Below, piece by piece: positions 33,291-41,957 of a DNA stretch of 64,000 bases; position 1 is the stretch's first letter, and each line of letters starts with the position of its first letter. Made by a program: the position numbers and the translations under genes. The notes under the pieces were generated by a model. The model searched no databases, had not been told where the DNA came from, and saw nothing but the letters and a program-made list of their open reading frames with translations. Source of the stretch: Algoriphagus sp. (GTDB taxonomy: Bacteria; Bacteroidota; Bacteroidia; Cytophagales; Cyclobacteriaceae); assembly GCA_018336015.1 (NCBI GenBank), contig JAGXQZ010000051.1:62001-126000 (forward strand). Direction: 5' to 3'.

Positions 33291-34073
33291 TCACTCATTT
33301 CCCAACATCCAATGCTTGAATTGGGGACTTCGCTCCTTGCTAATATCTACCCGATTGAGCATTGGATTTTTGAGGTACACCTCCAGTCCTTTATAATTTG
33401 TCTTGATCTGCTTGACTTCATCTATTCGGATAATGGTTTGCCGATTGGCTCGAAAGAAAACGGTCGGGTCCAATTTGCCTTCCAACTCCTCCAAAGTCTG
33501 AAAGTCTGTGATCAATCGCTTTCCCTCACGATTGACCAGAAAAATGAGTTCTTCCTTCACAAATCCCGAAACCTCCCCAATCGTCACCGGCATCAGGGTA
33601 TTTTGCACCGTCACCAACATTCTTTCCAGGTAAGTTTTTCCTGATTTAACCCGATCCAATGCCATCCTTAGCTCCGGCAAAACGTAAGACTCCCGGCGTT
33701 TTCTGAGTTTTTCCAAGGCATTTTTTAGCTCCTTTTTTTCGATGGGTTTGAGCAAAAAATCCACACTGTTGACCTCAAAAGCCCTGATGGCGTATTGGTC
33801 AAAGGCCGTGGTAAAGATTACCGGACACTTGGGCTCCATCCGCTTAAAAAGGTCAAAACTGATGCCGTCTGCAAGCTGGATATCAGCAAAAATAAGATCC
33901 ACCTCGTGCCCTTTTTCAAACCAGTCCAAGGCCTTTTTGACGCTGGGCAAAATCACCAAAACCTCTGCTTCAGGCATCAAATCCAGGACATGCTTGGACA
34001 ATCCATCGGCTACTAAGGGTTCATCCTCGAGGATAACTATTCGTGCACGCTCACCGGTCAGGTAATTATTCAT
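33291..34073 (-). CDS. LytTR-family response regulator
   Basis: A 260-residue response regulator. The receiver domain carries the phospho-acceptor D64 in DLIFADIQLADG and the acidic pocket ILEDEP near residue 15. The C-terminal LytTR DNA-binding domain (about 150-255) has the typical FRANRQTIIRIDEVKQI. It follows the sensor kinase gene by 3 nt. The neighbouring MacAB-TolC-like operon is its likely target, by context only. Confidence 0.93.
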   Translation of the reverse strand: MNNYLTGERARIVILEDEPLVADGLSKHVLDLMPEAEVLVILPSVKKALDWFEKGHEVDLIFADIQLADGISFDLFKRMEPKCPVIFTTAFDQYAIRAFEVNSVDFLLKPIEKKELKNALEKLRKRRESYVLPELRMALDRVKSGKTYLERMLVTVQNTLMPVTIGEVSGFVKEELIFLVNREGKRLITDFQTLEELEGKLDPTVFFRANRQTIIRIDEVKQIKTNYKGLEVYLKNPMLNRVDISKERSPQFKHWMLGNE

Positions 34074-34076
34074 GGC

Positions 34077-35117
34077 TTAGGATAGGTTGGGGATCAATGG
34101 GATGATGACTGAAAATTTACTTTCCGAGGAAAGTACCTGGACCGGCTGGTTACTCAAAAAGCTATATAGCTTCTTTAAATCTTCCAGCCCCCTACCATTG
34201 GACTCCATCGCTTGGATTTTGTGATGAATGGAATTGCTGACCCGCAGGGACTTTTCTTCTGCCGTTACCCGGATTTGGAGTGGGGAATCGGGATCGATGG
34301 CGTTGTGCTTGATGCAGTTTTCGAGCAAAATCTGAAGGGTGACCGGCACTATGCCCAAACTTTTGGACTCCTCTGATACATCGATTTTAACGTCCACACC
34401 TTTCCCAAAGCGGGTTTCCAACAAAAAGATAAAGTGACCGATAAACTCCAATTCCTCGCGAAGGGGAACCGTCACCTTGTTTTCATGAAGGAGTACATAG
34501 CGGTAGACCTTGGACAGGTTAGTCACATATTCAGAGGCGAGCGCGGGCCGATCCATGATCAGGCTGTGAAGTGAACTCAGAGAATTGAAAAGGAAGTGCG
34601 GGTTGAGTTGATTTTTTAGGTTGTCAAATTGCACCTGTGTCTTTTCACGCTCCAGTCGCTCAGCACGCAGGAGGCTTTTTTTCCATTCCTGGAAAAAATA
34701 CTTTCCGAAAAAGATGCTGTTGATCAGAAATGAAAGCGTAGCAAAGGTGGCATAGGTCGTCATGCTAAACATGACCGAAAGCGAACCTTCGAGGTATTTA
34801 CCTGCCACCATAAACAGCAGCCGATTGACTAAAAGCATGTACACGGCGCCAATCACCAATTGAACTGAAATCCGCAATGCCAAGCCTTTGGAGTAGGGAA
34901 GGATGCGATTCATGTATCGCTCCATTCCTTTGAAAAACTCCCAACTCAGAACCAAAAAGACAAAGGAAAAACCGATCGTCTCCGGTGGAAATTCCCCTTT
35001 CAGCCCCAAGTCATCCCATAGCAAGTATCGGGTCACCCCGCTGACTAAGGTGACCAATACAAGAATGGCATACTCCATCCAAAGGCTTTTTTTGATCTTC
35101 ATAGGGTTTGTTTGCAC
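34077..35117 (-). CDS. LytS-type sensor histidine kinase
   Basis: A 346-residue kinase with four membrane helices in the first 140 residues and no recognisable ligand domain. Its His-kinase core contains the phospho-His motif NQLNPHFLFNSLSSLHSL near residue 172 and an N-box LLENCIKHNA near 257. It forms a pair with the LytTR regulator downstream. A second ATG at 35,102 (MKIKKSLW) is also possible. It is transcribed in the same direction as the efflux operon upstream. Confidence 0.92.
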   Translation of the reverse strand: MQTNPMKIKKSLWMEYAILVLVTLVSGVTRYLLWDDLGLKGEFPPETIGFSFVFLVLSWEFFKGMERYMNRILPYSKGLALRISVQLVIGAVYMLLVNRLLFMVAGKYLEGSLSVMFSMTTYATFATLSFLINSIFFGKYFFQEWKKSLLRAERLEREKTQVQFDNLKNQLNPHFLFNSLSSLHSLIMDRPALASEYVTNLSKVYRYVLLHENKVTVPLREELEFIGHFIFLLETRFGKGVDVKIDVSEESKSLGIVPVTLQILLENCIKHNAIDPDSPLQIRVTAEEKSLRVSNSIHHKIQAMESNGRGLEDLKKLYSFLSNQPVQVLSSESKFSVIIPLIPNLS

Positions 35118-35252
35118 CGTAGATTACGGGTTTTTCTCGGGCGAGTCAATTCGTGGGACAAAGAATTCCAATTTTCCAAGCTTCGGTCAAACCCTCGCAG
35201 GTAAGCAGTTGGCTTCCCATATCCGGCCAATAACTGACTCCAAAACCCGTGA

Positions 35253-35936
35253 TCAGGAAATGATCTTTCCATCCTTCATCTCAATGATGCGGTCTGTTTT
35301 TGCAGCAAAATCATCGTCGTGGGTCACCGTGATGATGGTCTGTCCCAAGTCTCTGGTGAGTTTTCGAAACGTATCAAACACGATTTTCGAATTGACAGAA
35401 TCCAGATTGCCGGTAGGCTCATCGCCCATAATCAGTAACGGATCGTTGATTAAGGCCCGGGCAATGGCCACCCGCTGCTGCTGTCCTCCGGATAGTCGGG
35501 AGGAAGCTTTTTTTGCCTGATCCGCAATGCCGAGTAGGTCGAGTTTTTCCATCGCTTTTTGACGGATCACTTCCTCTGAATACTTTCCCAACTTCAGCGC
35601 AGGGATCATGACATTTTCCAAGGCAGTAAACTCTGGCAACAGAAAATGAAACTGAAAGACAAAGCCGATGTGCTCACTTCGAAATCGCGCCAGGTAGTCC
35701 GGAGACTTTCCGGTCAGTTCTTCCCCGTTAATCTCCAACTTGCCTTCAAAGTCCATATCCATGGTGCTGAGCAAGTAAAGAAGGGTGGATTTCCCACTGC
35801 CAGACTTTCCTATCAGACTGAGAAACTCTCCTTTATGGACTTCTATATCGATGCCTTTCAGGACCTGAAAAGTCTCTGGATCATGGAAATATTTGGTGAT
35901 TCCCTGCGTCTTGAGCAGGATGTTGCAAGTGCTCAT
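35253..35936 (-). CDS. ABC transporter ATPase, MacB/LolD-type
   Basis: A 227-residue ATPase with Walker A GKSGSGKST, Q-loop FVFQFHFLLPE, signature LSGGQQQRVA and Walker B LLIMGDEPTGNLD. It energises the adjoining FtsX-like permease, with which it overlaps by 4 nt. In MacAB-TolC-type pumps such ATPases drive export of peptides, toxins or lipoproteins from the periplasm. It is the last gene of the four-gene operon. Confidence 0.93.
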   Translation of the reverse strand: MSTCNILLKTQGITKYFHDPETFQVLKGIDIEVHKGEFLSLIGKSGSGKSTLLYLLSTMDMDFEGKLEINGEELTGKSPDYLARFRSEHIGFVFQFHFLLPEFTALENVMIPALKLGKYSEEVIRQKAMEKLDLLGIADQAKKASSRLSGGQQQRVAIARALINDPLLIMGDEPTGNLDSVNSKIVFDTFRKLTRDLGQTIITVTHDDDFAAKTDRIIEMKDGKIIS

Positions 35937-37180
35937 ATTCCTCTGATGATTTCGATAGGATCAATTTTTCCGGCTTTTCGGGAAGGCATCCAGCCCGCCA
36001 CGGCAGTAGTCAAGACACCAAAGACAATCCCGATGATATAATATTTCGTGTCAAAGTTGATCGGAAGAGAATCCAAGGCGAGGAGTTCCCCCCCGTCAAA
36101 GGGCACCTGTGCCAGCAGCAGCGAAAAAACAAATCCTACCACCAAGCCCATTAGGCTCCCGATCAATCCAATGATCAAAGACTGGGTTAAGAAAATTCCT
36201 GTCACATCCTTGGCCGCAAAACCCGTAGCCTTGAGAATGGCAATGTCTTTCATCTTGCTGTAAATGGTCATGTTGAGGATATTGTAAATCCCAAAACCAG
36301 CAACGATCAATAAGGTGATCGACACCGAATAGGTCATGATGTCGCGGATGATTGCTCCCGCCAAAAGGGTAGAGTTAGCCGTCTCCCAATCTTCTGCCTT
36401 ATTCCCATAGGCTGCCTGTATGGTCTGAGCTTTGGCTTTAGCCTCCCGGTAATTGGTGATTTTGAGATTTAAGTCGGTGATGTAGCTGGCATCTTTGCCC
36501 AGTAGCTTCTGGACTGTGGCCAGGTTGGCATAGCTGCGGACGTTGTCTATTTCCCCCAATCCCAACTGAAAGATTCCGACCACCTTCATCGTATAGATGA
36601 CCCCTTGTGGCGTAGTGACCATTAGCAGGTCACCGACTTGAGCAGACAGCTTTTTAGCCAAACCAGAACCGATAATCAAACCATTGGAGGTGGTTTTGAG
36701 TGCTGCCAGTGAGCCAGCCTTGATTTTGGAATGGAGGTCAAATAGCTTATCCTCTTCCAAAATATCCACCCCAGCTACTGAACCGTTGAGTTTTACAGGG
36801 CCAAAGTTGTAAAAGACCTGACTGGTGAGACGAGGTGCGACGCCGATCACTTCGGGGTCTTGGCGTAGCAGATCGGCAATCTGACGGGCATTTCGAATTT
36901 TGTCGGATTCGTTTTTGGGTTTGACATGATGAACTAGGTTTAATCCTTCCGGACGAATTCGGTCCAAAAGCGTGGCTCTTGGTTCAGTGACATCTTTGTA
37001 GATTCGGATGTCTGCCGAGGCGATTTTGGTCAGGTCTTCCGTGAAATTGTTCAGACCTGTCATCAAGCTGATCATCATGATAAACATCCCGATACCGAAG
37101 GTCACACCCAGCATCGCCACCAAAGTCTGTTTGGGCTTGGACAAGAGGTGGGTTTTGGCGATTTTCAGAATGACATTCAT
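35933..37180 (-). CDS. FtsX-like ABC permease, MacB/LolC-type
   Basis: A 415-residue permease with one N-terminal membrane helix (about 18-42), a large periplasmic domain (45-270) and three C-terminal helices (about 285-390), the MacB-like fold. The C-terminal KAGKIDPIEIIRG is typical of the family. It overlaps the ATPase downstream and the membrane fusion gene upstream by 4 nt each. Unlike MacB, ATPase and permease are separate polypeptides here. Confidence 0.92.
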   Translation of the reverse strand: MNVILKIAKTHLLSKPKQTLVAMLGVTFGIGMFIMMISLMTGLNNFTEDLTKIASADIRIYKDVTEPRATLLDRIRPEGLNLVHHVKPKNESDKIRNARQIADLLRQDPEVIGVAPRLTSQVFYNFGPVKLNGSVAGVDILEEDKLFDLHSKIKAGSLAALKTTSNGLIIGSGLAKKLSAQVGDLLMVTTPQGVIYTMKVVGIFQLGLGEIDNVRSYANLATVQKLLGKDASYITDLNLKITNYREAKAKAQTIQAAYGNKAEDWETANSTLLAGAIIRDIMTYSVSITLLIVAGFGIYNILNMTIYSKMKDIAILKATGFAAKDVTGIFLTQSLIIGLIGSLMGLVVGFVFSLLLAQVPFDGGELLALDSLPINFDTKYYIIGIVFGVLTTAVAGWMPSRKAGKIDPIEIIRGI

Positions 37181-38286
37181 GGTTTGATCAGATTGGATTC
37201 AGCTGTAATTCCCTCCAGGATTTCCACCTCTGACAAGGTCCGGATACCGGGGATCACTTTCACTTTTTGCGCTTTCCCCTCTTTCAGAACACGCACACTA
37301 TCACCTGGAAGCAGGAGGTTGCCGGGAATGACCAGGGCGTCGGATTTTTCACGGATGACAATGTTTGCCTCCAGAGCTAGTCCCGTCAGTGCCGTGGGTA
37401 GCTTGTCGGTCAAGGCGACATCCACACGCAGCATCTGATCAATGGGATCGATTCTGGAGTAGACTTTGGTCAACTTGGCCTGGAAGGTTTGATCCGGAAA
37501 CGCATCCATCTCCAACAGGACCTGTTGGCCCAGACTGACCCGACTGATATCTTTCTCATCGATCTTGAGACTGCCGATATATCCCTGATCTGAACCAATG
37601 ACGGCCAGGATATCGCCTTTTTTCACCAGCTCTCCGGGAGAAAAAGGCGACTCATAAAAGATTCCATCCCGGTCGCTTTTCACTTGGTAGAAATCCAGCT
37701 CGTCTTGGACTGTCCTCCACTCTTTGCGGCTGGCTTCCAGCTCCCGAATGACCTGGTCTTGCTTTCCTTTCAGCTGACTCTGACTACGCGCCAGATTCTG
37801 CCGGGAGGATTCATAGGTTTTTCGGGCATTTTCATAGCTGGACTGTGAAATTGCCTTTTGCGAATAGAGGCTGGATTGTCTGACCCACATGAGCGAGTCG
37901 TTGACAAATTGTTCCTTTGCGATGGCTACCCCTTTGACGGCTTCCTGAATGGCCGGCCCCAGGTCGGAAGCATTCCGTAAGGCCACCTCATAGGCGGTCT
38001 TTGCGGATTGGAGTCGACTGTCGAGGGCTACCCCCGACAGGGTAAACAAAAGCTGCCCTTTGCGGACGGGCTCTCCTACCTTGACAAAGGTCTCCAGCAG
38101 GACTCCTTCCACTTGTGCCCGGATCTCTGCTTGATCGATTGCCTCGAGATAGCCGGAGGCATAGACGGCCTCAGTCACCGATTTGACCTGTGGAGTCTGA
38201 GTCGGCACTTCCGAACAGGCCGTCAGTGCTGCCGAAGAGAGAATAAAAAAGAACAGGTTGCTGAATTTTAGATGAAACTTATTCAT
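37177..38286 (-). CDS. HlyD/MacA-type membrane fusion lipoprotein
   Basis: A 369-residue periplasmic adaptor. The signal peptide ends with lipobox ALTACSEV (acylated Cys near 24). The biotinyl-lipoyl segment (EGVLLETFVKVGEPVRKGQL) and a long coiled coil (about 100-200) link the pump to TolC. Gene overlap of 4 nt with both neighbours shows strict co-expression. It belongs to the same efflux operon as the TolC-like protein upstream. Confidence 0.9.
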   Translation of the reverse strand: MNKFHLKFSNLFFFILSSAALTACSEVPTQTPQVKSVTEAVYASGYLEAIDQAEIRAQVEGVLLETFVKVGEPVRKGQLLFTLSGVALDSRLQSAKTAYEVALRNASDLGPAIQEAVKGVAIAKEQFVNDSLMWVRQSSLYSQKAISQSSYENARKTYESSRQNLARSQSQLKGKQDQVIRELEASRKEWRTVQDELDFYQVKSDRDGIFYESPFSPGELVKKGDILAVIGSDQGYIGSLKIDEKDISRVSLGQQVLLEMDAFPDQTFQAKLTKVYSRIDPIDQMLRVDVALTDKLPTALTGLALEANIVIREKSDALVIPGNLLLPGDSVRVLKEGKAQKVKVIPGIRTLSEVEILEGITAESNLIKP

Positions 38287-39623
38287 GGATTTTCGGAGTA
38301 GGTTTGGTTACGGATGACTAGCAATGCTTGGGATGTAAAGAGGTCAGCAAGAGCGATCAGGTATTCTTGCTGCTGCTCCAGCCATTCTTTTTCTACTTGA
38401 AGGAGCTCATCGGCAGGAATAATTCCGGCAGCCCATTGAAGCCCCGCAAGTCGAAAATTGTCTGCATAGAGCTTGAGGAGAGGATCAAAGCCCTGAACCG
38501 CCCGGTGATTGTTGATCCATTCGGATTGGAGCCTGGACTGCTCTTCACTCAGGACTTGTTGAGTATGGCGCTGCTGTTCTTTGGCTATTTGCCAATCGAG
38601 GTAGGCCGTTTTGGTTTTTAGTCGCTTCAGATTTCCCTGGAACAGATTCCAGTTAAGGCTTAGTCCCACCACTCCGACCTCAAAGGAACTGGCTCCTGAG
38701 AGGTTGAAATTATTAGCTAGGGTCTGCTGGTAAAATCTCCCCGTAGCGGTGAGTTTGGGTAGGTGACTTGCACGGGATTGCTTCCAAGCTTGCTCGCTGC
38801 CAGCCACTTCAAGGTCCGCTTTTTTCCATTCGGGAAGAGCCGAAAGCACATAGTCCACTTCCTGATTCACGGAGGGAGACCACTTGAAGCGTTCGGTAAA
38901 TTCCACTTCGCCTGCTGTACTGCCGATGAGTCTCAGGAGCGTAGCATGAGCGAGTTCCTCTTGCTTTTTTTGCTTGATGTGTGCATTCTGAGCGGCTTGG
39001 GCCGTGGCTTTGATTCGTTGGTAGGGAAGGGGTTCCATTTCACCTGCTTGATAGGTAAGTGAAGCCAGCCGGAAAATCGAATCCGAAAGGTGAAACCGCT
39101 CTTCTGCCAGCAGCAAACTTTCCCGATGAAGTAATAGCTGGAAATAAGCTCTGGCGATTTCTTCTGACCAAGCTTGCTGCTGAGCAGCCAGGTCCTGCAG
39201 GGTGGCCTGAGACCGAAGGCGATCGGCCTTGACTTTATTCCAGAGCTCGGGGTCAAATAGAGGCAATGATGCTTCCAATCCCAAGCTGAGCTGGTACTGA
39301 GTGCCAAAACGGATTTCAGTAAACGTGCCGGGTTCTCCTCCTACCGCTTCCGAAGGCAAAAGCTGGACTGGAAGCTGGAGGTAATTGTCCCAGGTGCCAT
39401 ATGCCCGCAAAGAAGGAAACAGCTCGGCACGGCTGATTTTGGTCGCATGATCCTGCTGAACGGATTGCATCTGCCTGATTTTAGGCTGGGGCGAATGCAC
39501 TTGAGCAAAGCGCAAAACTTCCTCCAGGCTAGTAAGGACCTGATTTTGCGCATGGACAGGCAGGCCACTCAGGTAGAGCACCAACAATGCGAAAAGAAAG
39601 CGATGTAAGTATTGGGTAGACAT
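38283..39623 (-). CDS. TolC-family outer membrane efflux protein
   Basis: A 446-residue TolC-like protein with a signal peptide (about residues 1-25, ending PVHAQ). Two repeated helix-pair halves form the outer-membrane duct (FAQVHSPQPKIRQMQSVQQD in the first, and WNLFQGNLKRLKTKTAYLDW in the second). It is the first gene of the four-gene efflux operon (tolC-like, adaptor, permease, ATPase). The export substrate is not shown by the sequence. Its promoter must lie in the 39,624-39,925 region. Confidence 0.88.
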   Translation of the reverse strand: MSTQYLHRFLFALLVLYLSGLPVHAQNQVLTSLEEVLRFAQVHSPQPKIRQMQSVQQDHATKISRAELFPSLRAYGTWDNYLQLPVQLLPSEAVGGEPGTFTEIRFGTQYQLSLGLEASLPLFDPELWNKVKADRLRSQATLQDLAAQQQAWSEEIARAYFQLLLHRESLLLAEERFHLSDSIFRLASLTYQAGEMEPLPYQRIKATAQAAQNAHIKQKKQEELAHATLLRLIGSTAGEVEFTERFKWSPSVNQEVDYVLSALPEWKKADLEVAGSEQAWKQSRASHLPKLTATGRFYQQTLANNFNLSGASSFEVGVVGLSLNWNLFQGNLKRLKTKTAYLDWQIAKEQQRHTQQVLSEEQSRLQSEWINNHRAVQGFDPLLKLYADNFRLAGLQWAAGIIPADELLQVEKEWLEQQQEYLIALADLFTSQALLVIRNQTYSENP

Positions 39624-39796
39624 CTGTATGAGAGCTAAATGATGTCACCAAATTGAAATGAGGATCACTGGGATGAAAAAAAAGAAAACTGAACCTGCCA
39701 AAAAGTATATCCAAGCCTACAGAATTGCCCTCGAAGCATTTTGCGAACGTTGAGAAAAGCCAGCTGATGATTAGAACCTAGCTTTCCCGTGAGACT

Positions 39797-39920
39797 GGAT
39801 TTGAAAAAAAATGGGTCTATAATCCCACTGTAGGATGCGAAAAAGGATTTGGAGTTTTACCGGGAGAATTGCCCAAATATAAATTTGATTCTGGGTTGTA
39901 AAATCCTAAACTCCATCTAA
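39797..39920 (+). pseudogene. Relic of an M23 peptidase gene 3' end
   Basis: The codons from 39,837 read AKKDLEFYRENCP, then ILG, close to the M23 peptidase end AEKDLEFYKENCP..ILG of 32,546-33,214. The upstream 40 bases align with the same gene without gaps, but contain an in-frame TAG. Only the last part of the gene remains, ending at a TAA at 39,920. It is a duplicated and decayed tail between the efflux operon and xerD. Confidence 0.78.
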
Positions 39921-39925
39921 AAAAA

Positions 39926-40822
39926 TCACTTCCTCGGATGAAACTCCGTCAGCACCTGCCTGAGGTAATCTCGATCCAAATGGGTATAAATCTCGGTAGT
40001 CGTAATGCTTTCATGACCCAGCATTTCCTGCACGGCACGCAGGTCCGCTCCGCCTTCGATCAGGTGGGTGGCGAAGGAGTGGCGGAAGGTATGCGGACTG
40101 ATATTCTTTTTGATCCCCGCCTGCTCAGCGGTCTTTTTGATGATTAGAAAAATCATCACTCGGGTGAGTTTCTGACCACGCCGGTTGAGAAATACAAATT
40201 CCTCGTTGCCTTTGGCCGGAGTCTGATGCACTCGAATCTGCTCTTGGTAGATTTTCAAGTAGCGCAAGGCATCCTTGCCGATTGGTACCAATCGTTCCTT
40301 GTTGCCTTTTCCCACCACTCTCAGAAATCCGATATCGGCAAAGACCTGGCTTTTTTTGAGTTCGACGAGTTCGCTGACACGTAAGCCAGAACTGTACAGC
40401 ATTTCGAGCATGGCCCGGTTGCGGTGCCCCTCGGGTTCACCGAGCGGAATGGCCTCCAGCAACTGCTCAATCTCGGGATAGCTCAGGGTATCGGGGAGTT
40501 TGCGCCCCAGCTTGGGTGCTTCGAGGAGTTGGGCGGGATCTTCCTTGATCCGGTCTTCATACATCATAAAGCGGTAAAAGGCTTTGACCCCAGAGATGAT
40601 ACGGGCCTGGGTGTAGGCGGAAATCTCCAAAGCCGCCAAGGTATTCACAAAACGGCGAAGGTGCTCGAGTTCGAGGTCGAGCGGGCTTTTCTGAGGAAAC
40701 TCCCTTTCTGAAAAATCCGCCAACTTCTGCACATCAAGCGTGTAGGCTTCGATGGAATTTTCACCCAGCGAGCGCTCCAGCTTGAGGTAATGACGAAATT
40801 GGCGAATGAGTTGACTCCACAT
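39926..40822 (-). CDS. xerD: Chromosomal tyrosine recombinase XerD/XerC
   Basis: A 298-residue Xer recombinase that resolves chromosome dimers at dif. The complete catalytic set is visible: SSGLRVSELVEL (ArgI), HTFRHSFATHLIEGG (His-x-x-Arg), LGHESITTTEIYTH (His and Tyr). The ATG at 40,822 (MWSQLIRQFRHYL) gives the usual N-terminus; an upstream in-frame extension to 40,855 runs through repeat DNA. This full set makes a useful contrast with the ICE integrase, which lacks ArgI. Confidence 0.92.
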   Translation of the reverse strand: MWSQLIRQFRHYLKLERSLGENSIEAYTLDVQKLADFSEREFPQKSPLDLELEHLRRFVNTLAALEISAYTQARIISGVKAFYRFMMYEDRIKEDPAQLLEAPKLGRKLPDTLSYPEIEQLLEAIPLGEPEGHRNRAMLEMLYSSGLRVSELVELKKSQVFADIGFLRVVGKGNKERLVPIGKDALRYLKIYQEQIRVHQTPAKGNEEFVFLNRRGQKLTRVMIFLIIKKTAEQAGIKKNISPHTFRHSFATHLIEGGADLRAVQEMLGHESITTTEIYTHLDRDYLRQVLTEFHPRK

Positions 40823-40917
40823 AAGTTGGAAAGTGCTAAAGTTGCAAAGTTGCAAAGTTGATTCAACCTTACAACCTTACCACCTTCTAACTTTACAACC
40901 TTTTTACTTTCCAACTT
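40823..40917. repeat. Inverted heptad-rich repeat between xerD and the sigma gene
   Basis: AAGTTGGAAAGT (40,823-40,834) and its exact complement (40,906-40,917) enclose short tandem words such as AGTTGCA and CTTACAACC. Similar CTTTACAAC-like words precede the genes at 56,441 and 57,993. The stretch lies in the leader of both divergent genes. Confidence 0.55.
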
Positions 40918-40968
40918 TTTTCAAAGTATGTCATATAAATCCCGACGATTTCTGATTAAGTAGTGTAC

Positions 40969-41487
40969 ATGAACCGATCACAGCTCGAAACCTTTCTCCG
41001 TCAGTACCACCGCGAGGCCTTTCTTTGGGCCAGACAGTGCTGCGGATTTGACGGGGAACTGGCCAAGGATGTGATCCAGCAGGTGTACTTGAAGGTGCTC
41101 GAAGGAAAAGCCAAACTAAAAGCGGAAGACCATCCGAAGACTTGGTTGTTTTCGGTGATTCGATTCACAGCGATGGATGAACTCCGTACCAAAGGAAAGT
41201 GGCTGACTGTCGAAATCGAGGAAGACATGGCTTGGGAGTCAGAACCTACAGAAACCGAAAGCCACGAGGACCTGATTCGACGCCTACCCAAGATGCAGCA
41301 GGAAGTCTTGCTGATGGTTTTTTACCACGACATGACACTGGAAGAAGCCGCCAAAGTCTTTCAACTGCACATTGGTACGGTAAGAACACATTACGATCGA
41401 GGAAAGAAAAAACTGAAAGTATGGATTATGGATAGAAATCTTAAATGCGGCAGTGAGGACACTGCCTCGGGCAAGAGAATGGATTGA
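40969..41487 (+). CDS. ECF-type sigma factor
   Basis: A 172-residue sigma-70 family factor with region 2 (RQCCGFDGELAKDVIQQVYL) near residues 20-45 and region 4 (LEEAAKVFQLHIGTVRTHYD) near 132-153. The ATG at 40,969 is preferred over an in-frame GTG two codons upstream. The next gene encodes a short single-helix membrane protein that probably acts as its anti-sigma factor. A hairpin lies in between. It may control the periplasmic Spy-like gene downstream. Confidence 0.9.
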   Translation: MNRSQLETFLRQYHREAFLWARQCCGFDGELAKDVIQQVYLKVLEGKAKLKAEDHPKTWLFSVIRFTAMDELRTKGKWLTVEIEEDMAWESEPTETESHEDLIRRLPKMQQEVLLMVFYHDMTLEEAAKVFQLHIGTVRTHYDRGKKKLKVWIMDRNLKCGSEDTASGKRMD

Positions 41488-41494
41488 ACTCCGA

Positions 41495-41529
41495 AAAACC
41501 TTTGAGGTTTGAAGAACCTCGAAGGTTTT
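41495..41529 (+). repeat. Hairpin between the sigma and anti-sigma genes
   Basis: Arms AAAACCTTTGAGGTT and AACCTCGAAGGTTTT pair over 15 bp with one mismatch around a 5-nt loop. No strong T-run follows (GCTAAG), so it may be an attenuator, an RNA stability element or a dispersed palindromic repeat related to the one at 28,264. Confidence 0.55.
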
Positions 41530-41608
41530 GCTAAGAACCATCTTTGCCTCATACCCTAAAAAATATAACCACAAGATCATCTGTACATCTGTGGCAAATC
41601 AGAAAAAA

Positions 41609-41926
41609 ATGAACATCGATAAAGACCCCAAACTACACGCCTTTTTCCAATCACTAAAGGAAAAAGATGAACACCTGGTGGTTCCTCCTTTTCCTGAAAA
41701 GGAGAAGAAAGACTTACGCAATTGGTGGATTCCCGTGGGAATAGCTGCTACACTGTTATTGGGGGCATATATACTGAGAGAAAAAGAGCCCAATCTAACT
41801 GGACCTGAAGTTCTCATCATCACGTTGGAGGAAGGACCAAATCAAGAACTTCAATTCCATATTCAAGAAACCACAGAAATGGATATCTGGGAATCTCCGA
41901 CGGCATCACTACTTACAGAATTTTAA
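41609..41926 (+). CDS. Small membrane protein, likely anti-sigma factor
   Basis: A 105-residue protein with a cytoplasmic N-terminus, one membrane helix (about residues 41-58, WWIPVGIAATLLLGAYIL) and a short periplasmic tail. The ATG at 41,609 (MNIDKDPKLHAFFQSLKEKD) is preferred since the longer frame runs back into the leader hairpin region. It has no clear zinc-binding anti-sigma motif. Its place directly after an ECF sigma gene suggests that it restrains the sigma factor; this is by context only. Confidence 0.6.
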   Translation: MNIDKDPKLHAFFQSLKEKDEHLVVPPFPEKEKKDLRNWWIPVGIAATLLLGAYILREKEPNLTGPEVLIITLEEGPNQELQFHIQETTEMDIWESPTASLLTEF

Positions 41927-41957
41927 CTAAACCAACTAGGTCAAAACTTACATAAAC

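Noticed and set aside
33291..34073. Assignment of the two-component pair to the M23 peptidase
   Set aside because: The pair is on the opposite strand from the M23 gene and lies beside the efflux operon in the same orientation, which is the more likely target.
40001..40500. Second ICE or phage because of the Xer-type recombinase at 40 kb
   Set aside because: The protein has the full catalytic set and a normal chromosomal XerD length, with core genes around it and no mobile genes nearby.
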